A DNA stretch of 64,000 nt. Source: Paenibacillus algicola (GTDB lineage: Bacteria; Bacillota; Bacilli; Paenibacillales; Paenibacillaceae). Shown piece by piece: positions 25,309 to 37,219 of the stretch (its first letter is position 1; the number at the start of each line of letters is the position of its first letter). The notes under the pieces are model-generated. The model saw nothing but the letters and a program-made list of their open reading frames with translations. It was not told where the DNA came from and ran no database searches. Location: NCBI RefSeq assembly GCF_005577435.1, contig NZ_CP040396.1, positions 1,129,501 through 1,193,500 on the forward strand, read 5' to 3'. The position numbers and the translations under genes were made by a program.

Positions 25309-25347
25309 AAGCCCGCCTCCTCATACTACAGAGGTGGCGGCTTTTTT
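25309..25347 (+). terminator. Terminator-like hairpin upstream of the NlpC/P60 gene
   Basis: AAGCCCGCCTC can pair with GAGGTGGCGGCTT (one mismatch and G-T pairs), followed by TTTTTTAC. No gene lies between it and the repeat region, so it may end transcription through the repeats or attenuate the next gene. Confidence 0.6.
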
Positions 25348-25414
25348 ACTTGTGGCCGCATAAAGAACGTCTCGCAGGCGGACTCTAAGGAAAACCATTG
25401 TGGAGGCTATGACC

Positions 25415-26536
25415 ATGAACAGCATCAAGAGATGGAGTGTGGCAGCGGCGGGGGTTCTCCTGCTGGCAGGCTGCGGCAATACAGCAACCGATTCAGCTCA
25501 GGAGGTCCGCCAGGATCGGGAGGGTGGAGGCCCGCAAGCATACAGCTACGAAGGCAATAACAGCTCCCGGATGGGAGACCTCGGAATAGACAGCAATCCA
25601 CAGCCAGGCAGCGACTCCCAGCATGCTCGTGCAGGCTCGGAGTTTGAATATGGTCAGGTTCCCGTGATGCGCCATGCCGGCAAAGAATATGTGGACGTGC
25701 AGCAGCTGACAGAGCTTCTGGGGTACCGGATGCGAACCAAGGGGGGCACCGTCCTCATCGGCGACACCGGTCCGGAATATGAGCTGAAGTCCCGCGAGGC
25801 GCAGGCGCTCAGACAAGGGGAGACGGTGAGCCTGAGTGAAGCACCAGAGACGATTGAAGGCAAGCTCTGTCTGCCTGTTGGCGTGGTGGAAGAGCTGTTC
25901 GGGCAGGATATGGCGCTGCAGTTCGCAGAGGGACAGCTGCGTGCAAAGGTAATTGGGGAAGAAAAAACCTCGGAGAGCGCGGAAAGCACGGAAAGCACAG
26001 AAGAGAACACTCTCGAGATGAAGCAAACCGCACGCCATGACGCATACCGCTTTCAGGAGGACGAAGCAGGCGGGCTGCGTATGAACCGAAGCGGGGATGA
26101 TGATGCCACCGGTGGCAATCTACAGGCACAAGCCGTAAGCGGCGGTGCGGACAAGCTGCTAACTACGGCAAAAAAATACCTGGGCGTGGAGTATGTTTTC
26201 GGCTCAACCTATCCCGAGGACAGAGCATTTGACTGCTCCTCTTACACACAGCATGTGTTCAAAAAGCACGGCGTTTCGCTCCCGCGTACTGCACGCTCGC
26301 AGAGCAAGGTAGGAAAAACCGTAAGCCGCAAATCGCTGCGCAAAGGCGACCTGCTCTTTTTCCGTGTGCCTGGCCGCTTCAAGTCGCAGAACATTGCGGG
26401 ACATGTTGGCATATATATGGGGGATGGCATGATGATCCACGCCCTGGATGAGCCGAAGGACGGCGTACAGTACCGCAGCATTAATCTGCCATTCTGGGAA
26501 GAAAACTTTCTGTGGGCCAAGCGGGTAAGCGAATAG
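25415..26536 (+). CDS. NlpC/P60 peptidoglycan hydrolase lipoprotein
   Basis: A 373-residue surface lipoprotein: signal peptide with lipobox LLAGC, then a low-complexity Gly/Ser/Asn linker. A domain around residues 80-185 (VPVMRHAGKEYVDVQQLTELLGYR) resembles the copper-amine-oxidase N-terminal stalk module. A Glu/Ser/Thr-rich spacer precedes the C-terminal NlpC/P60 domain with Cys274 (FDCSSY), His330 (GHVGIYMG) and His342 (MIHALD). It should cut peptide cross-links of cell-wall muropeptides. ATG 25415 lies 8 bases behind GGAGG. It is monocistronic and converges with the AraC gene at 26594. Confidence 0.88.
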   Translation: MNSIKRWSVAAAGVLLLAGCGNTATDSAQEVRQDREGGGPQAYSYEGNNSSRMGDLGIDSNPQPGSDSQHARAGSEFEYGQVPVMRHAGKEYVDVQQLTELLGYRMRTKGGTVLIGDTGPEYELKSREAQALRQGETVSLSEAPETIEGKLCLPVGVVEELFGQDMALQFAEGQLRAKVIGEEKTSESAESTESTEENTLEMKQTARHDAYRFQEDEAGGLRMNRSGDDDATGGNLQAQAVSGGADKLLTTAKKYLGVEYVFGSTYPEDRAFDCSSYTQHVFKKHGVSLPRTARSQSKVGKTVSRKSLRKGDLLFFRVPGRFKSQNIAGHVGIYMGDGMMIHALDEPKDGVQYRSINLPFWEENFLWAKRVSE

Positions 26537-26617
26537 CTCCACCGGCACTCTACCCGAGCCTGTGCGAGCGCCTGAATAGCTCCACCGCACACTCTACCCG
26601 AGCCCATGCGAGCGCCT
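26531..26617. repeat. Tandem duplication of about 44 bp between two convergent genes
   Basis: GAATAGCTCCACCG through GCGAGCGCCT occurs at 26531-26573 and again at 26574-26617, differing at a few bases. The first copy contains the NlpC/P60 stop; the second covers the last codons of the convergent AraC gene. Confidence 0.8.
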
Positions 26618-27424
26618 GAATTGCTCGGGCGTAAGGCCCTCCAGCTTCTTGAACACTGTGCAGTAATAGCTCGCGTGCTCGAAGCCGGACTGTTTCGCAA
26701 TGTCCTGAATTCTAAGGCCGGGCTGCTGGAAGATCAGCTGCTTGCTGCGGTTGATCCGCTCCCGGTTTACATATTCCATGGGCCGAAGGTCCATGGCGGT
26801 CTTGAACAGCGAGCATAAATACTGGGGAGTCACCTGAGCTTGGTCCGCCAGCTGCTGAATACTCAGGGGCTGGTGGCAATGCTCTCTGATGTACGACAGC
26901 ACGGGCTGCAGCCGTTCGGCATGCAGGTGGATCTGGTGGCGGCTCGTCGATAGCTGCTTCGGCAGATCCAGCAGGAAGGCGTAGAGCTGCTTCGACGCTG
27001 CGGCAGCTTCAAAAGGCTCCTGATCGGCAGCGCGTACAATGGGGGACAGCCCCCGGCTGAGTCCGGCAAAATCACTGACGAGATACACCCCGGAATGGTG
27101 AACGCCGGCTTGCTCCAGCAGCGGCCCGCACAGCGTCCCTTCAAAAGAAATAAACTGCATTCCCCACGGCTCTTGTGTGGCCTCATAGCGGTGAGGCTCA
27201 TCGGGAAACAGGCAGATCGCCTGTCCCGGCTTCACGGCGTAGGAATGGCCGTTCACGTACAGACGGCCTTCCCCGGTGAGGGGCAGCAGCCACTGATAGG
27301 AGGCGAAGCCCTCGGGACGCCGGACCGGGTCCTGGTGCGTCCATTGTCCAGAGCTGGTCAAGTACAGGGGCAAATGCCTGTCGCGCTCCGTCACCAGAGC
27401 GTAGAAGATGAAATCCACGTTCAT
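26594..27424 (-). CDS. AraC-family transcriptional regulator, probable lacZ regulator
   Basis: A 276-residue regulator with an N-terminal cupin arm (GEGRLYVNGHSYAVKPGQAI, FPDEPHRYEA) for sugar sensing. The C-terminal double HTH reads SIQQLADQAQVTPQYLCSLF and IQDIAKQSGFEHASYYCTVF, ending in a typical LTPEQFRR. The ATG follows GAGGGAAGG. It is divergent from lacZ with a 117-bp shared region, so control of beta-galactosidase is likely. Confidence 0.9.
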   Translation of the reverse strand: MNVDFIFYALVTERDRHLPLYLTSSGQWTHQDPVRRPEGFASYQWLLPLTGEGRLYVNGHSYAVKPGQAICLFPDEPHRYEATQEPWGMQFISFEGTLCGPLLEQAGVHHSGVYLVSDFAGLSRGLSPIVRAADQEPFEAAAASKQLYAFLLDLPKQLSTSRHQIHLHAERLQPVLSYIREHCHQPLSIQQLADQAQVTPQYLCSLFKTAMDLRPMEYVNRERINRSKQLIFQQPGLRIQDIAKQSGFEHASYYCTVFKKLEGLTPEQFRRSHGLG

Positions 27425-27517
27425 AACCTTCCCTCATACTTTCATATTTTTAAAGTGTATTGAAAATTGTTAAATAGAACTGCATTCCTGATCTGCTTTA
27501 TAATCTGAATATAATGA

Positions 27518-30673
<3,156 letters not shown>

Positions 30674-30736
30674 GCCAAGGCCCGTGGACCCCGACAAGCT
30701 ATAGCTCCCGATCACACTCGCGGAGACAATCAGGAA

Positions 30737-30780
30737 GAGCAGGACGTTCAGGGGATTGATCCTGGCGTCCTGCTTATTTT
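30737..30780 (+). terminator. Terminator after lacZ
   Basis: GAGCAGGACG pairs with CGTCCTGCTT across an 18-base loop, followed by ATTTTTG. Confidence 0.8.
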
Positions 30781-30833
30781 TGTATCCCGTTTCCATTAAT
30801 TGTCCATTAAATTGATACTCAGCTATTGAATCA

Positions 30834-30973
30834 AAAACCGAACAATAAGGCTATAAAATGACCATAACGTTCATTCATTGTTCCTATTATCGACATATTA
30901 CAACATAAATAGACCCTTTAAAGCTCTAAAAACTAAATTTAGCTTTGACAACTTCCTCACAATCCAATAGGAT
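30834..30973 (+). promoter_or_regulatory. PurR-type box and SigA promoter of the nucleoside ABC operon
   Basis: AAAACCGAACAAT (30834-30846) fits the Bacillus PurBox consensus AWWWCCGAACWWT at every position. An inverted, degenerate partner (AACGTTCAT, 30866-30874) lies at the spacing usual for paired PurBoxes. Another candidate, ATTGTTCCTATT, follows. TTGACA (30945) and TAGGAT (30968) are 17 bp apart. Confidence 0.65.
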
Positions 30974-31019
30974 GATAGATAGAAGAAAGAGCAATCAATT
31001 AGGAGGCTTAACACACGCA

Positions 31020-32051
31020 ATGAGAAAATCCTGGTCTATGATTCTAACCCTGGTACTGACATTTGGCTTGCTGGCAGGCTGCGGAGATAAACCTGCGGAG
31101 CAGACAGCAGCTGGAGATACCGGCAATGCCGGAGAGAAGAAGCGGATCGCGCTCGTGCTTCCGGAAGAGATTGGTGTGAACCCGTTCTTTGCTTTGATGG
31201 ATGAAGGCTTGAAGAAGGCTGGTGAGGATTTCGGCGTGGAAGTGAAGACGATCGAATCTACAGACCCGGCTTCGATTGAAAGTAACCTGCGCACAGCGGT
31301 TGCCGAGCAGTATGACCTGATTATTACCTCGACGTTCCAGATGGAGGATGCACTCAAGAAGATCGCACCGGAGAACGGAGACGTTCCATTTGCGATTGTA
31401 GATACCGTCGTTGACCTGCCGAATGTACGGAGCGCAGTGTTCCGGGAGCATGAGGCGGCTTACCTGCTGGGCGCCGCTGCAGGCCTTGCGACACAAACTG
31501 GCAAGGTAGGCAATGTGGTAGCGGCCGATATTCCGATCATGCACAAGTACATCAAGGGCTTTGAAGAAGGCGCGAAGTCGGTTCGCCCGGATGTAGAAAT
31601 CTTCGTTAACTATGTCGGCAGCTTTACCGATCCGGCGAAAGCGAAGGAGTTTGCATTGCTGCAGCATTCCAAGGGCGCGGACTTCATCGCGGCCATGTCG
31701 GCAGTCGGCGATTTGGGAGTGTTTGAAGCCGCGAAGGAGAAGGGCTTCTACACCTCCGGACAAGATACGGACAATACGGGTACGGACCCGGAGCATGTCG
31801 TCCTGTCCCAGCTTAAAGGAGTGGACGCTGTGACGTATGAGACGGTGAAGGATTTTGTGGAAGGCAGCTTTACCTATGATGTGAAGGATTATGGCTTGAA
31901 GGAGAAGGGCGTAGGCCTGACTTACGTGACTCACGAAAGTGAAACTCCGCTGAATGACTTCATCGGACAAGATGTGATCGATCAGCTCAAGACGATTTCC
32001 GAGGACATCATTTCCGGTAAGATCACCGTGACGAATGCATTGCAGCAATAA
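31020..32051 (+). CDS. BMP-family nucleoside-binding lipoprotein (NupN/YufN-like)
   Basis: A 343-residue lipoprotein: LTFGLLAGCGD carries the lipobox. The mature protein is a BMP/PnrA-type binding protein (RIALVLPEEIGVNPFFALMD, FREHEAAYLLGAAAGLATQT, SAVGDLGVFEAAKEKG), a family that captures purine nucleosides. It starts at ATG 31020 behind AGGAGG. Its promoter carries a PurR-type box, and a nucleoside phosphorylase gene lies downstream, which supports nucleoside rather than sugar uptake. A hairpin follows before the ATPase gene. Confidence 0.9.
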   Translation: MRKSWSMILTLVLTFGLLAGCGDKPAEQTAAGDTGNAGEKKRIALVLPEEIGVNPFFALMDEGLKKAGEDFGVEVKTIESTDPASIESNLRTAVAEQYDLIITSTFQMEDALKKIAPENGDVPFAIVDTVVDLPNVRSAVFREHEAAYLLGAAAGLATQTGKVGNVVAADIPIMHKYIKGFEEGAKSVRPDVEIFVNYVGSFTDPAKAKEFALLQHSKGADFIAAMSAVGDLGVFEAAKEKGFYTSGQDTDNTGTDPEHVVLSQLKGVDAVTYETVKDFVEGSFTYDVKDYGLKEKGVGLTYVTHESETPLNDFIGQDVIDQLKTISEDIISGKITVTNALQQ

Positions 32052-32067
32052 TATACAGGGCTAGGCC

Positions 32068-32096
32068 GACCGGCTGTCGATGGCAGCCGGTCTTTC
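32068..32096 (+). other. Intra-operon hairpin after the BMP gene
   Basis: A 9-bp perfect stem (GACCGGCTG / CAGCCGGTC) with a 7-base loop is followed only by TTTC. It is probably a partial terminator or 3' stabiliser separating binding-protein expression from the transporter genes. Confidence 0.7.
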
Positions 32097-32126
32097 ATTC
32101 ATGTAAGCGAGGGAGGAGACACGTTC

Positions 32127-33623
32127 ATGCTGCTCGAAATGGATCACATTACGAAAAAATACGGCGATTTCAGCGCCAACCGCGGCATTGATTTTTCCCT
32201 CCGGCCGGGCGAGGTGCATGCCATCGTCGGGGAGAACGGAGCAGGCAAGACGACGCTGATGCGGATTTTATACGGCATGGAGCAGCCCACCTCCGGCACG
32301 ATCCGGATTGATGGCAAGGAGGTCTCCTTCAGCAGTCCCCTGGATGCCATGAAGCAGGGGATTGGCATGGTGCATCAGCACTTTATGCTGTTTCCTTCCT
32401 TTACGATTGCAGAGAATATTGTCATAGGCAGCGAGCCCGGCAAAAGCGTGCGCTTTGACCGGAAGCAGGCTTCCGCCATTGTGCAGCAGCTATGTCAGCA
32501 ATACGGAATGAAGGTAGATCCGGAAGCCGTGGTGGGAAGCAGTGCTCCCGGTGTCCAGCAGCGGGTCGAAATTTTGAAGGTGCTGTATCAGGGAGCGGAG
32601 GTCATCATTCTCGATGAACCAACAGGGGTGCTGACTCCGATCGAGGTGCAGGAGCTCCTGTCTGCCATCAAGCTGCTCACGAAGCAGGGCAAAAGCTTCA
32701 TCCTGATCAGCCACAAGCTGAATGAGGTGCTGGATGTGGCGGACCGCATTACGGTGCTGCGGGACGGTGCGGTAACCGGTACTGCCATGAAGGGAGAAAC
32801 CGATGCCAGCCAGCTGTCCCGAATGATGGTGGGGCGTGAGCTTAAGGAGCTGAACCGGACCCCGGCAGCACCGGGACAAGAGCTTCTGGCCCTGACAGAT
32901 GTAACACTCCGCCAGAAGGCTGGCAAGCCGGTGCTGGATCAAGTCCATCTCCATGTGCGGGCTGGAGAAATTGTCGGGATCGCCGGGATTTCCGGCAACG
33001 GACAGTCCGAGCTGCTTCAGGTCATTTCCGGCCTGCTGCAGCCAGACGAGGGCCGCATCATGCTTAATGGTTCAGAAATTACAGGCCAGTCGATCCGAAG
33101 CATTCGGGATCAGGGTCTGGCTCATATTCCTGAGGACCGGTACGTCTGGGGAGCGAACCGCGAGGCTACTGTGCTGGATACCGGATTGATGGGACATCAG
33201 CGCAGACTGCAAACAAGGGGATTCATGAAACAGAAGGACATCCGTCAGATGGTATCCCGCTGGATTTCCAAGTTTTCGATCAAGACCGGCTCTCTGTCCA
33301 CGAGTACGCAGTACTTGTCGGGGGGGAATTTACAGAAGCTGATCGTGGCCCGGGAGCTGGAGCAGGATACCCCGTTTCTCATTGCTGCAGAGCCTACACG
33401 CGGCGTGGATATCGGTGCGATGGAGACCATTCACAGCGAGCTGCTGAAACGCCGCGAGCAGGGGAGCGGCATTCTGCTCGTATCCTCCGAGCTGACCGAA
33501 ATTATGAAGCTGTCGGACCGTATTCTGGTCATGTTCGAGGGCCGCATTGCCGGGGAGCTTCGGGCAGAGGAAGCGAGTGAGGAGAAGCTGGGGCTTTTGA
33601 TGGCGGGAGGAACGATAGGATGA
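32127..33623 (+). CDS. Nucleoside ABC importer ATPase, tandem domains (NupO/YufO-like)
   Basis: A 498-residue protein with two ABC domains. Domain 1 has Walker A GENGAGKTTLMR, a Q-loop in GMVHQHFMLFPSFT and Walker B VIILDEPTGVLTP. Domain 2 has a degenerate Walker A (GISGNGQSELLQ), signature LSGGNLQKLIVAREL and AEPTRGVDIGAM. This one-active-site pattern is typical of BMP- and ribose-type importers. GAGGGAGGAG precedes the ATG. It energises the two permeases, the first of which overlaps its end by four bases (ATGA). Confidence 0.92.
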   Translation: MLLEMDHITKKYGDFSANRGIDFSLRPGEVHAIVGENGAGKTTLMRILYGMEQPTSGTIRIDGKEVSFSSPLDAMKQGIGMVHQHFMLFPSFTIAENIVIGSEPGKSVRFDRKQASAIVQQLCQQYGMKVDPEAVVGSSAPGVQQRVEILKVLYQGAEVIILDEPTGVLTPIEVQELLSAIKLLTKQGKSFILISHKLNEVLDVADRITVLRDGAVTGTAMKGETDASQLSRMMVGRELKELNRTPAAPGQELLALTDVTLRQKAGKPVLDQVHLHVRAGEIVGIAGISGNGQSELLQVISGLLQPDEGRIMLNGSEITGQSIRSIRDQGLAHIPEDRYVWGANREATVLDTGLMGHQRRLQTRGFMKQKDIRQMVSRWISKFSIKTGSLSTSTQYLSGGNLQKLIVARELEQDTPFLIAAEPTRGVDIGAMETIHSELLKRREQGSGILLVSSELTEIMKLSDRILVMFEGRIAGELRAEEASEEKLGLLMAGGTIG

Positions 33624-34687
33624 AACAAGGATTAAGACTTTTCGCTCCACTTCTGCAGCCGGTCGCGGCCGTGCTTGTCGGTCTGCTGGTAGGAGCGGCA
33701 GCGATTCTGATTGCTGGTGGAGAGATCTGGACGACATATGCCGAAATGTGGAAGGGAGCCTTTGGCAGCTTCTACTTTGTTACGAGCACGCTCGCAAGAT
33801 CAACACCGATTATTCTGGTCGGGCTGGGGGCTGCATTTGCATTCCGTGCAGGCTTCTTTAATCTGGGCGCTCCGGGACAGATGATCTTCGGCGCGCTTGC
33901 CGCCTCGCTGACCGGATTGTATCTGCCGGGACCGGGCTGGCTAATCTGCATTGCGGCTATCCTTGCCGGTATTCTGGCAGGAGGGCTATGGTCGGTGATG
34001 GCCGGCTATTTCGATGCACGCTTTGCGGTGAACCTGCTCATTTCCACGCTGCTGCTGAACTATATTGCCGATCTGTTTGCGGGATACCTGGTGAGTTATC
34101 CGCTTCGTGATACGTCCGGTTCTGCGGCGATGGCTCAGTCCGCCATGCTCGACAGCAGCGTATGGCTGCCCAAGCTGTTCCGGGGCATGCCGCTGCACAT
34201 CGGTTTTCTGTTCGCAGCCTTGCTCGCTGTAGTCATTTATGTGCTGCTAAAACGCACAAGAGTAGGGTATGAGGTGCGGATGCTGGGCGGCAACCCGCTG
34301 TTTGCACTGTACGGCGGCATTAACCGCGGGACGATGATGCTGGGTGCCATGTTCTTTAGCGGCGGCCTGGCAGGACTAGGAGGCGCGGTTGAAGTGCTGG
34401 GCTCGCAATACCGTTACATCGACGGCGCGCTGACTTCAGCGGATTATGCCTGGACCGGCATCATGGCGGCTTTGCTCGCCCGCTCTAATCCGTTAGGCAC
34501 ACTGCTGGCAGCCGTATTCCTGGCCGCGCTGCAGACCGGTGCCATGGGTGTCGAGCGTAACACCGAGGTGCCGCTGGAGGTTGGAGCGATTATTCAGGCT
34601 GCCCTGATCTTGTTCATTTCTGCACAGTTTACGTATGATTTCTGGAAGCGCAAAAGGGGGAGCAAGTCACATGGAACAGCTGTTTGA
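33620..34687 (+). CDS. Nucleoside ABC permease 1 (NupP/YufP-like)
   Basis: A 355-residue branched-chain-type permease with about nine membrane helices. LVGLGAAFAFRAGFFNLGAPGQMIFGA is the family hallmark (shown split: FRAGFFNLGAPGQ), and YADYAWTGI-like sequence (SADYAWTGIMAALL) appears near residue 275. The start ATG overlaps the ATPase stop. Its 3' end overlaps the next permease by 17 bases, so the subunits are translationally coupled. Confidence 0.92.
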   Translation: MKQGLRLFAPLLQPVAAVLVGLLVGAAAILIAGGEIWTTYAEMWKGAFGSFYFVTSTLARSTPIILVGLGAAFAFRAGFFNLGAPGQMIFGALAASLTGLYLPGPGWLICIAAILAGILAGGLWSVMAGYFDARFAVNLLISTLLLNYIADLFAGYLVSYPLRDTSGSAAMAQSAMLDSSVWLPKLFRGMPLHIGFLFAALLAVVIYVLLKRTRVGYEVRMLGGNPLFALYGGINRGTMMLGAMFFSGGLAGLGGAVEVLGSQYRYIDGALTSADYAWTGIMAALLARSNPLGTLLAAVFLAALQTGAMGVERNTEVPLEVGAIIQAALILFISAQFTYDFWKRKRGSKSHGTAV

Positions 34688-35594
34688 TCTCGCACTGCTG
34701 AATACGGCCCTCCGTGTTCTGGCTCCTATACTGCTGGCGGCGCTGGGGGGCGCACTATGTGCGCGTGTCGGTCTGTTTAATGTCGGGCTGGAGGGGTTCA
34801 TGCTGCTCGGTGCCTTCGCGGCGATTGCCGGCAACTATTTCTTCGGCAATGTGCTCCTGGCGATTCTTTTTGCCGTGCTGGTCGTGCTCCTCTTCTCACT
34901 GCTGTTCGCCTATCTGTCCATCCACCTGAAGGCGAATGTCATTGTTGTCGGGATCGCGATGAACGCGCTGGCAGCGGGTCTGACTACATTCAGTTTACGG
35001 GCGATTTTTGACGTTAAGGGTGCCTTCTATGATAAGGAAATGGTCGGTCTTCCAAAATGGGATATTCCCGTACTGGAGAGCGTCCCCGGGCTGGGGCCGA
35101 TTCTTTCCGGGCACACGCCGCTCGTGTACCTCGCGTTCCTCGTGGCCGGGCTGATGTGGTTCTACTTCTACCGCACGAAGAACGGCTTCCGGTTTCTGGC
35201 GTCAGGAGAGAATCCGCTGGCGGCATCCAGTCTTGGAATCCGGGTGCGGCGTTACCAGTACGGGGCCGTTCTTGCGAGCGGGGTGCTGTGTGCGCTAGCC
35301 GGTGCACAGCTCTCCTTGGGCCAGCTGACCATGTTCACGGAGGGCATGACCGATGGCCGCGGCTTTATCGCGCTGGTTGCAACGATGCTGGGACAGTCCG
35401 GTCCGCTGGGCGTGACGGCGGCCAGCCTGCTCTTCGGCTTTATGGAAGCCCTGAGCATCCGCTTTCAGGGCCTTGCGCTGCCGACCCATTTTACACAGAT
35501 GCTGCCGTATCTCGTCACCATTGCTGCCATGTTCTTTTTCAAAGACAAGAGTTTTCTGAAGGATGCCCAGAAGCAGGGCACCAGCTCGCGGTAA
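34671..35594 (+). CDS. Nucleoside ABC permease 2 (NupQ/YufQ-like)
   Basis: A 307-residue membrane protein of the same fold as the preceding permease: CARVGLFNVGLEGFMLLGAF near the N-terminus and GRGFIALVATMLGQSGPLG near residue 230. ATG 34671 has AAAGGGGGAG upstream; an in-frame start at 34635 would lie further inside the upstream gene without a site. It completes the heteromeric pore. Confidence 0.92.
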   Translation: MEQLFDLALLNTALRVLAPILLAALGGALCARVGLFNVGLEGFMLLGAFAAIAGNYFFGNVLLAILFAVLVVLLFSLLFAYLSIHLKANVIVVGIAMNALAAGLTTFSLRAIFDVKGAFYDKEMVGLPKWDIPVLESVPGLGPILSGHTPLVYLAFLVAGLMWFYFYRTKNGFRFLASGENPLAASSLGIRVRRYQYGAVLASGVLCALAGAQLSLGQLTMFTEGMTDGRGFIALVATMLGQSGPLGVTAASLLFGFMEALSIRFQGLALPTHFTQMLPYLVTIAAMFFFKDKSFLKDAQKQGTSSR

Positions 35595-35661
35595 ACATCG
35601 GGACGGGATATGATACAATACCAAGGACACGACATTTTGTCCCCGAAAGGAGAAGACAAGC

Positions 35662-36336
35662 ATGCACAACAAGGCTGAGCGCCTCAAGAAAATGAAGCCC
35701 CTGCCGCTCGGCAGCCTGAGCGAGGAACAGCGTGCGAAGCTGCCGCCCGGACAAGCGCTGACGGAGAAATTTCCGATTCTGCATGAGGGTGAAGTGCCTG
35801 AGTATGAGATGTCACAGTGGAGCCTGAATGTATTTGGCGAGGTGGAAGAGAAGCGGACCTTCAGCTATGAAGAGCTGCTGGCGCTGCCGACCGTTACGGT
35901 GAACTGCGATATTCACTGTGTGACCCGCTGGTCCAAGCTGGATACGGTATGGGAGGGCATCTTATTCCGGGATTTTCTCCAGCTGCTGAAGGTTAAGCCG
36001 GAGGCCAAGTATGTCATGTTCCATGCGGACCCTGATTATGATACTAACGTGCCGCTGGAGGATTTGCTGCGCGATGACGTGCTGCTTGCCTTAAAATTTA
36101 ACGGAGAGCCGCTGACGAAGAAGCACGGCTGGCCGCTGCGCACTCTTGTGCCGCACCGCTACTTCTGGAAAAGTGCGAAATGGCTGCGCGGCATCGAATT
36201 TATGACAGAGGACCGTCCCGGCTTCTGGGAAAAGAATGGCTTCCATAACGAAGCGGACCCGTTCAAGGAAGAGCGGTTCAGCGGAGAAGCCCTGCCGATT
36301 CCAGAGGATGAGTGGACCCATAAGGAGTATGACTGA
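35662..36336 (+). CDS. Sulfite-oxidase-like molybdopterin oxidoreductase
   Basis: A 224-residue cytosolic protein of the SUOX/YedY fold. The motif VNCDIHCVTRWSKLD holds the cysteine expected to ligate molybdenum, and FHADPDYDTNVPLEDLL and GWPLRTLVPHRYFWKSAKW complete the family pattern. There is no signal peptide, unlike YedY/MsrP. The substrate is unknown. GAAAGGAGAAG precedes the ATG. It lies 67 bp after the permease and one base before the phosphorylase, so it is probably read with the nucleoside operon, although no link to nucleosides is known. Confidence 0.85.
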   Translation: MHNKAERLKKMKPLPLGSLSEEQRAKLPPGQALTEKFPILHEGEVPEYEMSQWSLNVFGEVEEKRTFSYEELLALPTVTVNCDIHCVTRWSKLDTVWEGILFRDFLQLLKVKPEAKYVMFHADPDYDTNVPLEDLLRDDVLLALKFNGEPLTKKHGWPLRTLVPHRYFWKSAKWLRGIEFMTEDRPGFWEKNGFHNEADPFKEERFSGEALPIPEDEWTHKEYD

Positions 36337-36337
36337 G

Positions 36338-37072
36338 ATGCTGATGCCGATTTTACAGGTTCAATCCGAAGACATGCCGGAGTATGGCATTGTGTGCGGT
36401 GATCCGCAGCGAGCCGAGCGAATTGCCGGCTTCCTGCAGGACGTCCGCGAGCTTGCGTTCAGCCGTGAATACCGGACCTTTACGGGTACATATCAAGGAG
36501 TCAGGCTGGCCGTAACGAGCCACGGCGTCGGCTCACCGGGAGCGGCAGTATGCTTCGAGGAGCTGATCCGCTCCGGCGTGAAGACACTGATCCGTGTTGG
36601 AACAGCCGGCTCCTATCATGCCGAGCTTCCGGCCGGCAGCCTGGTCGTCAGTACAGCGGCTATCCGCACGGACGGACTGACTCGCCAGCTGGTGCCGGAA
36701 GGCTTCCCGGCTGTCGCTGACAGTGCAGTGACCCAAGCGCTGGAGGAGAGTGCGCTGGCATTGAAGGGCGGCGCCGTCCGCAAAGGCATCACCGTCACGC
36801 TGGATGTGTTCTTCAACGGTGTCGAAGAGGTGCCGCATGCCAAGTACAAGGCGGCCGGTGCGCTGGGCGTGGAGATGGAGATTGCTGCGCTATACGTTAT
36901 TGCGTCGCTGCGCGGAGCGCGGGCGGGCGCCATTGTCGCGATGGACGGCTATGCTGACAGCGACCTGGCGGCAGAATATGACCCGCATACCGACACGGTG
37001 GCACGGGCCGTGGAACGCGAAATACAGGCTGCACTGGATGCCGTGGCCAAGCTGGCCAAGGCCGATGACTGA
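36338..37072 (+). CDS. Nucleoside phosphorylase (PNP/UDP family)
   Basis: A 244-residue phosphorylase. GIVCGDPQRAERIAGFL provides the phosphate loop, TSHGVGSPGAAVCFEEL and LIRVGTAGSYH form the core, and ALGVEMEIAALYVIA is the VEMExA ribose-binding signature. It cleaves nucleosides to base and ribose-1-phosphate, fitting the upstream nucleoside importer. The start is ATG 36338 (AAGGAG at 36321); ATG 36344 is possible. Base preference (uridine versus purine) cannot be read with certainty. Confidence 0.88.
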   Translation: MLMPILQVQSEDMPEYGIVCGDPQRAERIAGFLQDVRELAFSREYRTFTGTYQGVRLAVTSHGVGSPGAAVCFEELIRSGVKTLIRVGTAGSYHAELPAGSLVVSTAAIRTDGLTRQLVPEGFPAVADSAVTQALEESALALKGGAVRKGITVTLDVFFNGVEEVPHAKYKAAGALGVEMEIAALYVIASLRGARAGAIVAMDGYADSDLAAEYDPHTDTVARAVEREIQAALDAVAKLAKADD

Positions 37073-37128
37073 GGCAACAGTCAGTCAGGCGGACCCCATG
37101 AGGCAATCATAGCTAACGAACGAGATGA

Positions 37129-37161
37129 CGGTCTCCCTTTTTGGAGGGAGGCTGTTTTTTT
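37129..37161 (+). terminator. Terminator of the nucleoside operon
   Basis: CGGTCTCCC pairs with GGGAGGCTG (two G-T pairs), followed by seven T. Confidence 0.85.
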
Positions 37162-37219
37162 ATGGATGGAGAGAAGCCCTTCATATTTTTGCCATTACAA
37201 ATTAAGTGACGGGAACGTA

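Noticed and set aside
31044..32048. 334-codon open frame opposite the BMP gene
   Set aside because: It is fully antisense to the binding-protein gene; composition is typical of a shadow frame.
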